64,000 nucleotides of DNA, taken from NCBI RefSeq assembly GCF_036038375.1, contig NZ_CP107935.1, positions 6,386,001 through 6,450,000 on the forward strand. The letters run 5' to 3'. Every line of letters begins with the position of its first letter. Positions within the stretch are counted from its first letter, which is position 1. The notes below the pieces were generated by a model. It had not been told where the DNA came from. It made no database searches and worked only from the letters and a program-made list of their open reading frames with translations. The position numbers and the translations under genes were made by a program. Below are positions 41,239 to 48,953 of the stretch, one piece after another. Source of the DNA: Streptomyces sp. NBC_00414 (GTDB lineage: Bacteria; Actinomycetota; Actinomycetes; Streptomycetales; Streptomycetaceae).

Positions 41239-43602
41239 CTACACCTCGGAGGGAGCTTCGCCGAGGTAGCGGAACCTGCCGCCCTCGACCTGGTGCAGGA
41301 AGATGCCCCAGCCGGCGAACGTGCCGTCCTCCGGCTTGAAGGAGAACTCCTTGGTGATGCCCTTGTAGCGGCTCTTGCGCAGCAGATCCACCAACTCCCG
41401 GCGCCCCGGCGGCCGTACGCCCGCGGCAGCGGAACCTGTCGTACTCGCCGTGCCCTTGCTGTCCTTGCTGTCTTTGCTGCCCTTGGTGGTCCTCAGCAGC
41501 TCCTGGACGACGAGGTTGACGGTGTCGTACGCCTCGACCGCGTAGTAGCCGGGCGCCGCGTCGTAGCGTTTGCGGAACGCCGCGGTGAAGGCCTTCGCGG
41601 CCGGTACGGCGGAGGGGTCGACGAAGGAGGCGGTCATCAGCCAGCCCTCGGCGGCCTCCCCGGCCCGCTCCAGGAACTCCGGGTCGATCACGGCCTGCGA
41701 GGCGAACCGCGGTCCCTCGAAGCCGGCCGCCGCCAGTTCACGGGCGACCCGGGCCGCACCCTCGGCGTATCCGGCGTAGACGAACGAGCCGATCCCGGCC
41801 CGCAGCATGTCGGCGACGACGGGGCCCATGTCGTCCGTGCCCGCCGGGACCACCCGGGGGTAGGCGGGCCGGCCCAGACTGCGCATCATCGTGGCGTTGA
41901 TCCCGGCGGACTCCTGGGCGTACGTCTGCCCGGTGCGGTCCTGGAGCAGGCCGGGGCGCAGCGAACCCGCCCGCGTCGCGCTCTTCGTGTTCGTCGGGCT
42001 CTTCGTGTGCTTCATGAGGTAGACGCTCATGGGGAGGGAGAGGGCCGCGTCGCTGGGACGGCAGTGCACGAAGGACCGGTACTCCGGTGAGGTCAGGAGC
42101 AGACCTCCGGCCGAGACCGACAGCAACGGCATGAGGGCCTCGTCGTACGTGCCGAGGACCGCGCGGGCCGCCTCGTCGCTGGTGGGACCGAGCACGGCGA
42201 GCACATCGGTGTCCTGGATCAGCTTCTTGGCCGCGGCCGGCGCCCGCTTTGCGCTGCCCCCGTCGTCCACGATCCTCAGGGTGAGCTCGAAGGGCCTGTC
42301 CTTACGGGAGTTGAACTGCTCGACCGCCAGCCGGGCACCCCGCACCTGTGCCTCGCCCGCCGTCCGCAGGGGGCCGCTCAGATCCGCCTGCACGCCGATG
42401 GTCCAGCGGCGGGCCCCCGACGCCGACGCGCTGGAGTCGTCGCGCAGGACCGCCCAGGCCGCGGTTCCGCCCGCGGCCATGAGCACCGCCGCGCCGGAGG
42501 CCAGGAGCAGCCGCCTGCGGCCGGGCGACGCCGGTTCCGTCTCGTCCTTCGAGCCCGAGCCCGAGCCCGAGCCGGTGCCCGAGCCCTGGGCCGGAGTTTC
42601 GGCGACGGTCGGCTCGATGTCGGGAAGCGCCAGCATCTCGGCCGAACGGTCCGCGATGCCCCGTACGACGTCCTCGGGCAGCCAGGCGAGCCGCTCGTCG
42701 TGGGGGACGGCGTCCTCGACCAGCAGGACCGTGCCGATCTGTTCGGCCGTCGGACGGTTCGCCGGGTCCTTCGCCAGGCACAGGCGCAGCAGTGTCAGCA
42801 GTTCGACGCCGTCGGCAGGATCGGCGGAGTCGGCCGCGTCGCTGGAAGTCGCAGGACCGCTGGAATCCGCAGGACCGCTGGAGTCGTCGGAGATGCCGGA
42901 CAGGTCGGGTTCGTCGTGGACCGTGCGGTAGAGGAGGGCGTCCGCCGTGCCGGTGCCGAACGGCGGGCGACCGCTCGCCGCGTACGCCAGCAGACAGCCC
43001 AGCGAGAAGACGTCGCTCGCCGGGCCCACCGCCGCGCCGCGCGCCTCGGCCTGCTCGGGGGAGAGGAAGCCGGGGGTGCCGACGATCAGGTCGGTGGAGG
43101 TGATCGCGGTCTCGTCGGTCGCCCGGGCGATCCCGAAGTCGATCAGGCGGGGCCCGTCCACGGCGAGCAGGACGTTGGCGGGCTTGACGTCGCGGTGGAC
43201 CAGCCCGGCCGCGTGCACCTCGCGCAGCGCGGCGGCGAGCATCCTGGCCAGCGCGAGCACGCTGCGGGTGGGCAGCGGGCCGTGGCGGGCGACCGATTCC
43301 TCAAGGGATGGGCCGGGTACGAAGGCGGTGGCCAGCCAGGGCTCGGCCGCGTCCGGGTCCGCGCCGGTGACCGGCACCGCCCAGGGGCTGCTCACCCGGC
43401 GGGCCGACTCGACCTCACGGCGGAAGCGGGCGCGGAAGTCGGGCTCGTCGGCGTACTCGGACCGGATGACCTTGACGGCGGCCAGCGCTCCGGCCTCCGT
43501 ACGGCCGAGGTAGACCACGCCCATGCCGCCGGACCCGAGCCGTGCCAGCAGCCGGTGTCCGCCGGTCCGGGCGGGGTCGGTGGGGAGCAGAGGACCGCTC
43601 AT
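41239..43602 (-). CDS. Ser/Thr protein kinase fused to extracellular substrate-binding domain (paralogue)
   Basis: 787 residues from the ATG at 43602, which overlaps the lipoprotein stop (ATGA). Kinase domain: LARLGSGGMGVVYLGR, VHRDVKPANVLL, LIDFGIAR, GTPGFLSPEQA. The juxtamembrane region has a Ser/Asp/Ala-rich insert (DSSGPADSSGPATSSDAADS) from short DNA repeats, and an acidic Gly/Ser linker (GSGTGSGSGSGSK). A membrane helix lies near 363-385 and a Peripla_BP-like domain fills the rest (IGVQADLSGPLRTAG, DVLAVLGPTSDEAARAV, FVYAGYAEGAARVA). It clearly arose by duplication with its neighbour. Operon order: lipoprotein, this kinase, second kinase. Confidence 0.9.
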   Translation of the reverse strand: MSGPLLPTDPARTGGHRLLARLGSGGMGVVYLGRTEAGALAAVKVIRSEYADEPDFRARFRREVESARRVSSPWAVPVTGADPDAAEPWLATAFVPGPSLEESVARHGPLPTRSVLALARMLAAALREVHAAGLVHRDVKPANVLLAVDGPRLIDFGIARATDETAITSTDLIVGTPGFLSPEQAEARGAAVGPASDVFSLGCLLAYAASGRPPFGTGTADALLYRTVHDEPDLSGISDDSSGPADSSGPATSSDAADSADPADGVELLTLLRLCLAKDPANRPTAEQIGTVLLVEDAVPHDERLAWLPEDVVRGIADRSAEMLALPDIEPTVAETPAQGSGTGSGSGSGSKDETEPASPGRRRLLLASGAAVLMAAGGTAAWAVLRDDSSASASGARRWTIGVQADLSGPLRTAGEAQVRGARLAVEQFNSRKDRPFELTLRIVDDGGSAKRAPAAAKKLIQDTDVLAVLGPTSDEAARAVLGTYDEALMPLLSVSAGGLLLTSPEYRSFVHCRPSDAALSLPMSVYLMKHTKSPTNTKSATRAGSLRPGLLQDRTGQTYAQESAGINATMMRSLGRPAYPRVVPAGTDDMGPVVADMLRAGIGSFVYAGYAEGAARVARELAAAGFEGPRFASQAVIDPEFLERAGEAAEGWLMTASFVDPSAVPAAKAFTAAFRKRYDAAPGYYAVEAYDTVNLVVQELLRTTKGSKDSKDSKGTASTTGSAAAGVRPPGRRELVDLLRKSRYKGITKEFSFKPEDGTFAGWGIFLHQVEGGRFRYLGEAPSEV

Positions 43603-44486
43603 TCCGGCGCCTCCAGTGCGATCTCGACGCGGCTCAGCATCTGGCCCGCTCCCTGTCTCAGCGCGGAGTCGACGTCGTCGTCGGAGCGCCCCTTCGCACC
43701 CCTGCCGCCGACGGCCACGGTGACCTGTCCCAGGCGGCTCTGCACCCAGTAGTAGTAGTGCGGGCCGCCGAGCTCGTCGCTGTAGTACTTGCCGCTCTCC
43801 GTGAGCGAGTCCTCGGAGGTGAAGTTGGCCAGCAGACCGTAGGCCGCGCCCTGGGAGAGCAGTCCGGCGATCCGTTCGTCCTGGCGGAGCTGCTGGTCGG
43901 GACAGCGCAGCGCTTCCTCCAGCATGCCCGCCATCTCCCACTCGGCGTCCTGCACGCTCCGGTGCACGGTGACGACTGCGGTGACGCGGATCGGGCCCTT
44001 GGCGCCCTCCGCGGGCAGTTCGCTGTTGCGGGTGAGGGTGGCGAGCACCGTCGGGGGCAGCGACTCGCGCTGCCAGACGCAGTCGGTGCCGAGGACGGGC
44101 CAGGCGCCGGGGTCGCTCTCGTACGGGCCGCGTCTGACGAAGCCGGGGGCCCAGTCCGCGGGCGTCGCCGCGACGGAGCGGGCCAGGCGCCGGGCCTCCG
44201 CGCGGGTCTTCGGCGCACGGTCGGGGTCGGGGGTGAACCCCAGACCCGTGGCGCCGGCACTGGGACCGGTACCGGTGTCGGCACCGGTGTCGGCACCGGT
44301 GTCCGCGGCGGTACTGGCGTCAGCGGTGGTAGTGGCGTCGGGAGTCGGACTTCGGGGTGGGCCGGAAGCGGGACTGGAACGGGCGGGCTCGGCGGACCCG
44401 TCCTCCTCGGTCCCCGAACAGCCCCCCAGTAACAGCCCGGTGGCCAAGACACCCGAAAAAAACCGCACGGGTCTCCGATATCCCAT
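43599..44486 (-). CDS. Lipoprotein of the kinase operon
   Basis: About 295 residues from the ATG at 44486, which follows a G-rich ribosome site (an ATG at 44504 is possible). A lipoprotein signal is clear: SGVLATGLLLGGC, lipid-modified Cys in the lipobox. A Thr/Ala/Asp/Gly-rich stalk (DTGADTGADTGTGP) leads to an unrecognised globular domain with two conserved-looking Cys residues (GTDCVWQ, ALRCPDQQ). It is translationally coupled to the first kinase, so it may be an extracellular partner of that receptor. Confidence 0.8.
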   Translation of the reverse strand: MGYRRPVRFFSGVLATGLLLGGCSGTEEDGSAEPARSSPASGPPRSPTPDATTTADASTAADTGADTGADTGTGPSAGATGLGFTPDPDRAPKTRAEARRLARSVAATPADWAPGFVRRGPYESDPGAWPVLGTDCVWQRESLPPTVLATLTRNSELPAEGAKGPIRVTAVVTVHRSVQDAEWEMAGMLEEALRCPDQQLRQDERIAGLLSQGAAYGLLANFTSEDSLTESGKYYSDELGGPHYYYWVQSRLGQVTVAVGGRGAKGRSDDDVDSALRQGAGQMLSRVEIALEAPE

Positions 44487-44699
44487 CAACGCCCCCATCC
44501 GCACGCGCGTTCCCCGCTGGGAGGGTACCGACTATGCCCCTGGGGTACTACGGGTCCGCTGGAGTCCGCGGGACTCGGTACGGCGGCGCCCGCGGGCCGG
44601 TCCCGTATACCGGTCCCGTACACCAGTCCCACACACGGTCCCGTACAGCCGATCCTGTCGATCCTGTATAACGGCAAGAGGTCATCGAACAGCAGAACC

Positions 44700-44755
44700 G
44701 AACGAGCAGAACCGAACGAGCAGAACCGAACGAGCAGAACCGAACGAGCAGAACC
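44700..44755 (+). repeat. 14-nt tandem repeat upstream of DUF6412/YidC genes
   Basis: Four perfect copies of GAACGAGCAGAACC, preceded by a fifth with one base missing (44687-44699). It ends 20 bp before the GTG of the next gene, close to its ribosome site, and is likely to be in the 5' leader of that transcript. A rich stretch of CGGTCCCGTACACCAG-type repeats lies just before it. Confidence 0.92.
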
Positions 44756-44775
44756 AGAGGACAGGAGGGCAGCCC

Positions 44776-45090
44776 GTGACACGGACCTGGGCGCAGTTGA
44801 AGCCCGCCGTCCTGCTGCTCGTCCTTCTCCTGCAGGTGGCGCTCCTGGACACGGGAAGCCTCTCCGGCGCCGTCGCCGTCACGTTCGCGGCGACCGCCGC
44901 GGCCGGGTCCGCGCTCGCCGCCTGTTCCCTGATCTCCTCGCGGCTCGCGCCCGCCGTGCCCCGTACCCGGGTCCGTACGGCCATGCGTGACCGTGAGCAG
45001 CGCACGGCGTTCCTGCCGCAGCGCGATCCCGACGCCCGGGGGCGCAGGCGTCCCCGAGCCCCCGGCCGGGCCCTCCCGACGGCCGCGTAG
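44776..45090 (+). CDS. DUF6412-like small membrane protein
   Basis: 104 residues from the GTG at 44776, with AGGAGG seven bases upstream. Two membrane helices (AVLLLVLLLQVALLDTG and AVAVTFAATAAAGSALAAC) and a basic, Arg-rich C-terminal half (RDREQRTAFLPQRDPDARG). The pattern and the position ahead of a YidC-type gene fit DUF6412, a family of unknown function found in Streptomyces next to YidC paralogues. The FLPQRDPDARGRRRPRAP tail could contact the ribosome or membrane surface; that is a guess. Confidence 0.75.
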   Translation: MTRTWAQLKPAVLLLVLLLQVALLDTGSLSGAVAVTFAATAAAGSALAACSLISSRLAPAVPRTRVRTAMRDREQRTAFLPQRDPDARGRRRPRAPGRALPTAA

Positions 45091-45265
45091 GGGACTCTCA
45101 GCTGCTCTGAGCAGCTGTTCCAGCCAGCCGCTTCAGTCGCCTCAGCTGCTACAGCTGTTGCGCTGTGCCCCTCGCGGGCCGTCATGCCGACGCACGTCAC
45201 GTCGCACCTCGACGCACGTCACGTCTCATCTCCTCGGCACGACGAGACCCACGGAGGGCTCACCC

Positions 45266-46105
45266 ATGTCCGGCTTCTCTTCCCTGTTCGCCACCTTCAT
45301 GTCCGCCTTCGCGAGCCTCGTGGAGGGGCTCGCGGATCTCCTCGACCCGCTCTTCCACGACTCGGCGACGGCCGCCGCGATCATCCTGTTCACCGCGTTC
45401 GTACGGCTCCTCGTGCATCCCCTGTCACGGGCCTCGGCACGTGGGCAGCGGGCGCGGGCGGCGCTGCAGCCGCGGATCGCCGAGCTGCGCAGGAAGCACG
45501 GGAAGAACCCCGAGAAACTGCAGAAAGCGGTGATGGAACTGCACGCCGCGGAGAAGGTGTCCCCGCTGTCCGGATGCCTGCCGAGCCTCTTCCAGCTGCC
45601 GGCCTTCTTCCTCCTCTACCACCTGTTCTCGAACTCCCGGATCGGCGACGAGGCGAACTCCCTGCTCGCCCACAAGCTGTTCGCGGCGCCGCTGGGGGAC
45701 CGGTGGGCGGACGCGCTGGGCGACGGCGGGATCTTCGGGGCGCAGGGGCTGGTGTACGTGGGGTTGTTCGTGATCGTCACGGCCGTCGCCACGTTCAACT
45801 ACCGGCGTACGAAGCGGATGATGGCGGCGAGTGCCGCGGCGAACGGTGCCACCGCCGGGTTCGGTACGGCGCGCACGGCCGGTGCGGCCCCTGGTGGCCA
45901 GGACGGGCAGCCGCAGGTGCCGGGCATGGGCGCGATCACCAGGATCATGCCGCTGATGTCCTTCTTCACGCTGCTCACCGTGGCCTTCGTACCGCTGGCC
46001 GCCGCGCTGTACGTGGTGACCAGCACGACGTGGAGCGCGATCGAGCGGGCCGCGCTGTACCGGGACATGCCGGGTACGGTGCCGGCCGCCACCGTGCTGG
46101 GCTGA
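45266..46105 (+). CDS. YidC/Oxa1-family membrane protein insertase (paralogue)
   Basis: 279 residues from the ATG at 45266 behind GGAGGG. The YidC core is complete: TAAAIILFTAFVRLLVHPL with the groove Arg, the cytoplasmic hairpin LRRKHGKNPEKLQKAVMELH, LSGCLPSLFQLPAFFLLYHL, and two further helices at the end. It inserts proteins into the cytoplasmic membrane. It is not the main yidC, which in Streptomyces sits by rnpA near the origin. It lacks a large periplasmic domain as expected for Gram-positives and has a Gly/Ala-rich loop. The 175 bp before it include the inverted repeat CAGCTGCT-N3-AGCAGCTG and two copies of GACGCACGTCACGTC. Confidence 0.9.
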   Translation: MSGFSSLFATFMSAFASLVEGLADLLDPLFHDSATAAAIILFTAFVRLLVHPLSRASARGQRARAALQPRIAELRRKHGKNPEKLQKAVMELHAAEKVSPLSGCLPSLFQLPAFFLLYHLFSNSRIGDEANSLLAHKLFAAPLGDRWADALGDGGIFGAQGLVYVGLFVIVTAVATFNYRRTKRMMAASAAANGATAGFGTARTAGAAPGGQDGQPQVPGMGAITRIMPLMSFFTLLTVAFVPLAAALYVVTSTTWSAIERAALYRDMPGTVPAATVLG

Positions 46106-46282
46106 CCCACCGGAGTCCGGGGCGGGCTGACCCACCGGAGTCCCTGGCGGGCCGGCCCCGGAGTTACGGTCCAGTCCGTGAACCGGGTATTGCGGACTGG
46201 ACGCCGACCTTGGAGGATCGACCAGTCCTCCGATGGCTGCACCCATCGGTCGGGCCGCCCGCGATCAAGGGAGATAGTGCTC

Positions 46283-47140
46283 ATGAAGCTGCTGCGAGTC
46301 GGTACGGCGGGGGCCGAGCGTCCCGCGCTGCTCGATGCCGAGGGAGTCCTGCGGGACCTGACGGGCGTCGTGCCGGACATCGACGGGGCGCTGCTCGCCG
46401 ACGACGCGGCGCTCGGCCGGATCCGTACCGCCGCCGAGGCCGGGGAACTGCCCGCGCTCGACGCGGACGGGCTGCGGGTCGGGCCGCCGGTCGCCCGGAT
46501 CGGCAAGGTCGTCTGCATCGGCCTCAACTACCACGACCACGCCAGGGAGACGGGCGCCGAGCCGCCTGCCGAGCCGGTCATCTTCTTCAAGGCGGCGGAC
46601 ACCGTGGTCGGGCCGCACGACACCGTGCTGGTGCCGCGTGGCTCGGTGAAGACCGACTGGGAGGTCGAACTGGCCGTCGTCATCGGGCGTACGGCGCGGT
46701 ATCTCGGTTCGCGCGAGGAGGCGCTCGCGCATGTCGCCGGGTACGCGGTGGCGCACGACGTGTCCGAGCGGGAGTTCCAGATCGAGCGGGGCGGCACCTG
46801 GGACAAGGGGAAGAACTGCGAGACGTTCAATCCGCTGGGGCCGTGGCTGGTGACCGCCGACGAGGTGCCTGATCCGCAGGCGCTCGGGCTGAAGCTGTGG
46901 GTGAACGGGGAGTTGCGGCAGGACGGCAGTACGGGCGACCAGATCTTCTCCGTGGCGGAAGTGGTGCGGTATGTGAGTCAGTTCATGACTCTTTATCCCG
47001 GGGATGTGATCAATACCGGGACGCCTGCGGGGGTTGCTCTGGGGATGCCCGAGCCCAAGCCGTTCTTGCGGGCGGGGGATGTCGTGGAGCTGGAGATTTC
47101 CGGGTTGGGGCGGCAGCGGCAGGTTTTTGCGCCGGCGTAG
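46283..47140 (+). CDS. Fumarylacetoacetate hydrolase family protein
   Basis: 285 residues. FAH-fold enzyme: CIGLNYHDHARETG, EPVIFFKAADTVVGP, VELAVVIGR (metal-binding Glu residues), HDVSEREFQ, KNCETFNPLGPWLV, INTGTPAGVALG. Members cleave or decarboxylate beta-keto acids with a divalent metal, for instance 2-hydroxyhepta-2,4-diene-dioate isomerase, oxaloacetate decarboxylase or ureidoglycolate lyase. Which one cannot be told here. Start: ATG at 46283. The 3' end of the preceding gene has a 25-bp direct duplication (46099-46148) that includes its stop codon. Confidence 0.9.
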   Translation: MKLLRVGTAGAERPALLDAEGVLRDLTGVVPDIDGALLADDAALGRIRTAAEAGELPALDADGLRVGPPVARIGKVVCIGLNYHDHARETGAEPPAEPVIFFKAADTVVGPHDTVLVPRGSVKTDWEVELAVVIGRTARYLGSREEALAHVAGYAVAHDVSEREFQIERGGTWDKGKNCETFNPLGPWLVTADEVPDPQALGLKLWVNGELRQDGSTGDQIFSVAEVVRYVSQFMTLYPGDVINTGTPAGVALGMPEPKPFLRAGDVVELEISGLGRQRQVFAPA

Positions 47141-47165
47141 CCGTTCCACGGGGCCGTTCCACTGG

Positions 47166-47206
47166 GGGGCGCGGGGAGGTGGGCTGGTTGCGCCGTCCCG
47201 CGCCCC
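47166..47206. terminator. Hairpin between convergent genes
   Basis: 10-bp perfect arms GGGGCGCGGG (47166-47175) and CCCGCGCCCC (47197-47206). It is followed by more copies of the dispersed core (GCGCCGTTCCCCGCGC near 47241). It lies between the FAH gene and the UPF0303 gene and should stop both transcripts. Confidence 0.6.
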
Positions 47207-47265
47207 TTGAGGGCTGCGCCCCCTGAAGACCGAAAAGACTGCGCCGTTCCCCGCGCTCCTTGGGC

Positions 47266-47739
47266 CTACGCGGTCAGGAAGCGGGTCAGGGCCTCCACCA
47301 CCAGTGCGTGGTCCTCCAGTTGGGGGAGGCCCGATACCACCACAGTGCCGATCACTCCGGTGTTCTCGATGGTGATCGGGAAGGCTCCGCCGTGGGCCGC
47401 GTAGGTGTCGGGGTCCAGGCGGGAGGAGGCCTCGAACGTGGTGTCCTTGTCGCGGAAGCGGGTGCCGACCAGGAGGGACGAGGCGGCGTAGCGCTCGACG
47501 ACCCGCCGCTTGCGGTCGATCCAGGCGTCGTTGTCGGGCGTCGAGCCGGGAAGCGCGGCGTGGAAGAGCTGCTGGCCCCCGCGGCGGATGTCGATGGCGA
47601 CGGGAGCGTCGCGCTCGCGGGCCATCTCGACGAGCAGCGTGCCGAGGGTCCACGCGTCGTCGTGGGTGAAGCGGGGGAGCGTCAGCCGGCGCTCCTGCTC
47701 CTCCAGTTCGGCGACGGTCGGGGCGGAAGAGGTACTCAC
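47266..47739 (-). CDS. UPF0303 / heme-degrading-domain-like protein
   Basis: 157 residues from a GTG that overlaps the preceding stop (GTGA). Signature of UPF0303: DAWTLGTLLVEMARERDAPV, IDIRRGGQQLFHAALPGSTP, DNDAWIDRKRRVVERY, SSLLVGTRF, HGGAFPI and GTVVVSGLPQLEDHALV. It shares the fold of HbpS and GlcG proteins that bind heme or cobalamin. Coupling to the Gfo/Idh gene suggests a common sugar-related pathway. Confidence 0.88.
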   Translation of the reverse strand: MSTSSAPTVAELEEQERRLTLPRFTHDDAWTLGTLLVEMARERDAPVAIDIRRGGQQLFHAALPGSTPDNDAWIDRKRRVVERYAASSLLVGTRFRDKDTTFEASSRLDPDTYAAHGGAFPITIENTGVIGTVVVSGLPQLEDHALVVEALTRFLTA

Positions 47740-48857
47740 AGGGTCACCGTCACGTTCTCGTGGGCCGAGCGGTACGCGGCCTCCAGGACGTCCAGCGCGG
47801 CGGCTGCCTCCAGAGCGGTCACCGGGTTCTCGCCGGTGCCGCGCAGGGCGTCGGCGACGGCCGCGTAGTACGCGGGGTAGTCGCCCGGCACGGTCGGGAC
47901 CGGGGTGCCGCCGCCGGTCAGCGGGGACTCGCCCGAACCGACCCGGCCCCACAGCTCCTCGGGCTCGACGCCCCACTCCTTCTCGCCGCCCGCGACCGGG
48001 CGCGCGCCGTCGCGCAGGGCGGCCTCCTGCGGGTCGAGGCCGTACTTCACGTAACCGGCCTTCGAGCCCAGCGTGCGGAAGCGCGGGCCGAGTTGGGCCG
48101 TCGTCGCGGAGGCGTAGAGGTGGGAGCGGACGCCGTTCGTGTGCGTGATCGCGATGAACGTGTCGTCGTCGGCCTCGGCGCCCGGGCGGCGTACGACCGA
48201 CTCCGCGTACACCGTGGCCGCCGGGCCGAAGAGCACCAGCGCCTGGTCGACCACGTGGCTTCCGAGGTCGTACAGCAGACCTCCGATCTCTGCGGGATCG
48301 CCGGACTCGCGCCAGCCGCCCTTGAGTTCGGGCCGCCAGCGCTCGAAGCGGGACTCGAAGCGGTAGACGTCGCCGAGGCCGCCCTCGGCGATCAGCTTCC
48401 GGAGGGTCAGGAAGTCGTTGTCCCAGCGGCGGTTCTGGAAGACGGAGAGCAGCAGACCGCGCTCGTCGGCGAGGGCGGCCAGCTCGCGGGCCTCGGCCGC
48501 CGTGCCCGCGATCGGCTTGTCGACGACCACCGGCAGGCCCGCTTCGAGGGCGGCGCGGGCGATCGGGACGTGCGTCTTGTTCGGGGACGCGATGACGATC
48601 AGATCCAGCTCGTCGGCGCGCTGCCAGAGCTCGTCGGGGGTCGTCGCGAACCGTACGTCGGGGAACTCGTCCCGTGCCTGCTGCTGCCGGTCCGGGTTCG
48701 CCGTGACGATCGTGTCGAGGACGAGGCCCTCGGTGGCGGTGATCAGCGGGGCGTGGAAGACGGAGCCCGCGAGGCCGTAGCCGACGAGGCCCACCCGGAA
48801 GGGGCCTTCACGGACGGGGCCCTCGCGGCGGGAGGTGTCAGAGCCTGTGGCAGTCAT
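47736..48857 (-). CDS. Gfo/Idh/MocA family NAD(P)-dependent oxidoreductase
   Basis: 373 residues. N-terminal Rossmann fold (FRVGLVGYGLAGSVFHAPL with GxGxxG), the family motif EAGLPVVVDKPIAGTAAEA (Lys of EKP replaced in the DKP form), then the alpha/beta substrate domain with GGLLYDLGSHVVDQAL, which carries catalytic Asp and His. Such enzymes oxidise sugars, inositols or their derivatives. The ATG at 48857 is chosen because GGAGGG lies just before it. It is transcribed divergently from a ROK regulator, which probably controls it. Confidence 0.92.
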   Translation of the reverse strand: MTATGSDTSRREGPVREGPFRVGLVGYGLAGSVFHAPLITATEGLVLDTIVTANPDRQQQARDEFPDVRFATTPDELWQRADELDLIVIASPNKTHVPIARAALEAGLPVVVDKPIAGTAAEARELAALADERGLLLSVFQNRRWDNDFLTLRKLIAEGGLGDVYRFESRFERWRPELKGGWRESGDPAEIGGLLYDLGSHVVDQALVLFGPAATVYAESVVRRPGAEADDDTFIAITHTNGVRSHLYASATTAQLGPRFRTLGSKAGYVKYGLDPQEAALRDGARPVAGGEKEWGVEPEELWGRVGSGESPLTGGGTPVPTVPGDYPAYYAAVADALRGTGENPVTALEAAAALDVLEAAYRSAHENVTVTL

Positions 48858-48953
48858 GCCCTCCACTTAAACAACGCTGTTGCCAAAGTGCAAGCGCCGG
48901 GGACAATGGGGTGTGGACGCAAGGAGCGCAGAAGGAGCGAAGAGGGGTGCCGA
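48858..48953. promoter_or_regulatory. Divergent promoter/operator between oxidoreductase and ROK regulator
   Basis: 96 bp between outward-facing genes. An inverted repeat CAAC-GCT-GTTG (48872-48882) lies immediately upstream of the Gfo/Idh ribosome site. It is a candidate ROK operator and sits in an A/T-richer patch (ACTTAAACAACGC). Confidence 0.5.

Noticed and set aside
44687..44755. CRISPR-like array
   Set aside because: The units are 14 nt and contiguous without spacers, and no cas gene is in the window. The same holds for the repeats at 5068, 6938 and 51269.
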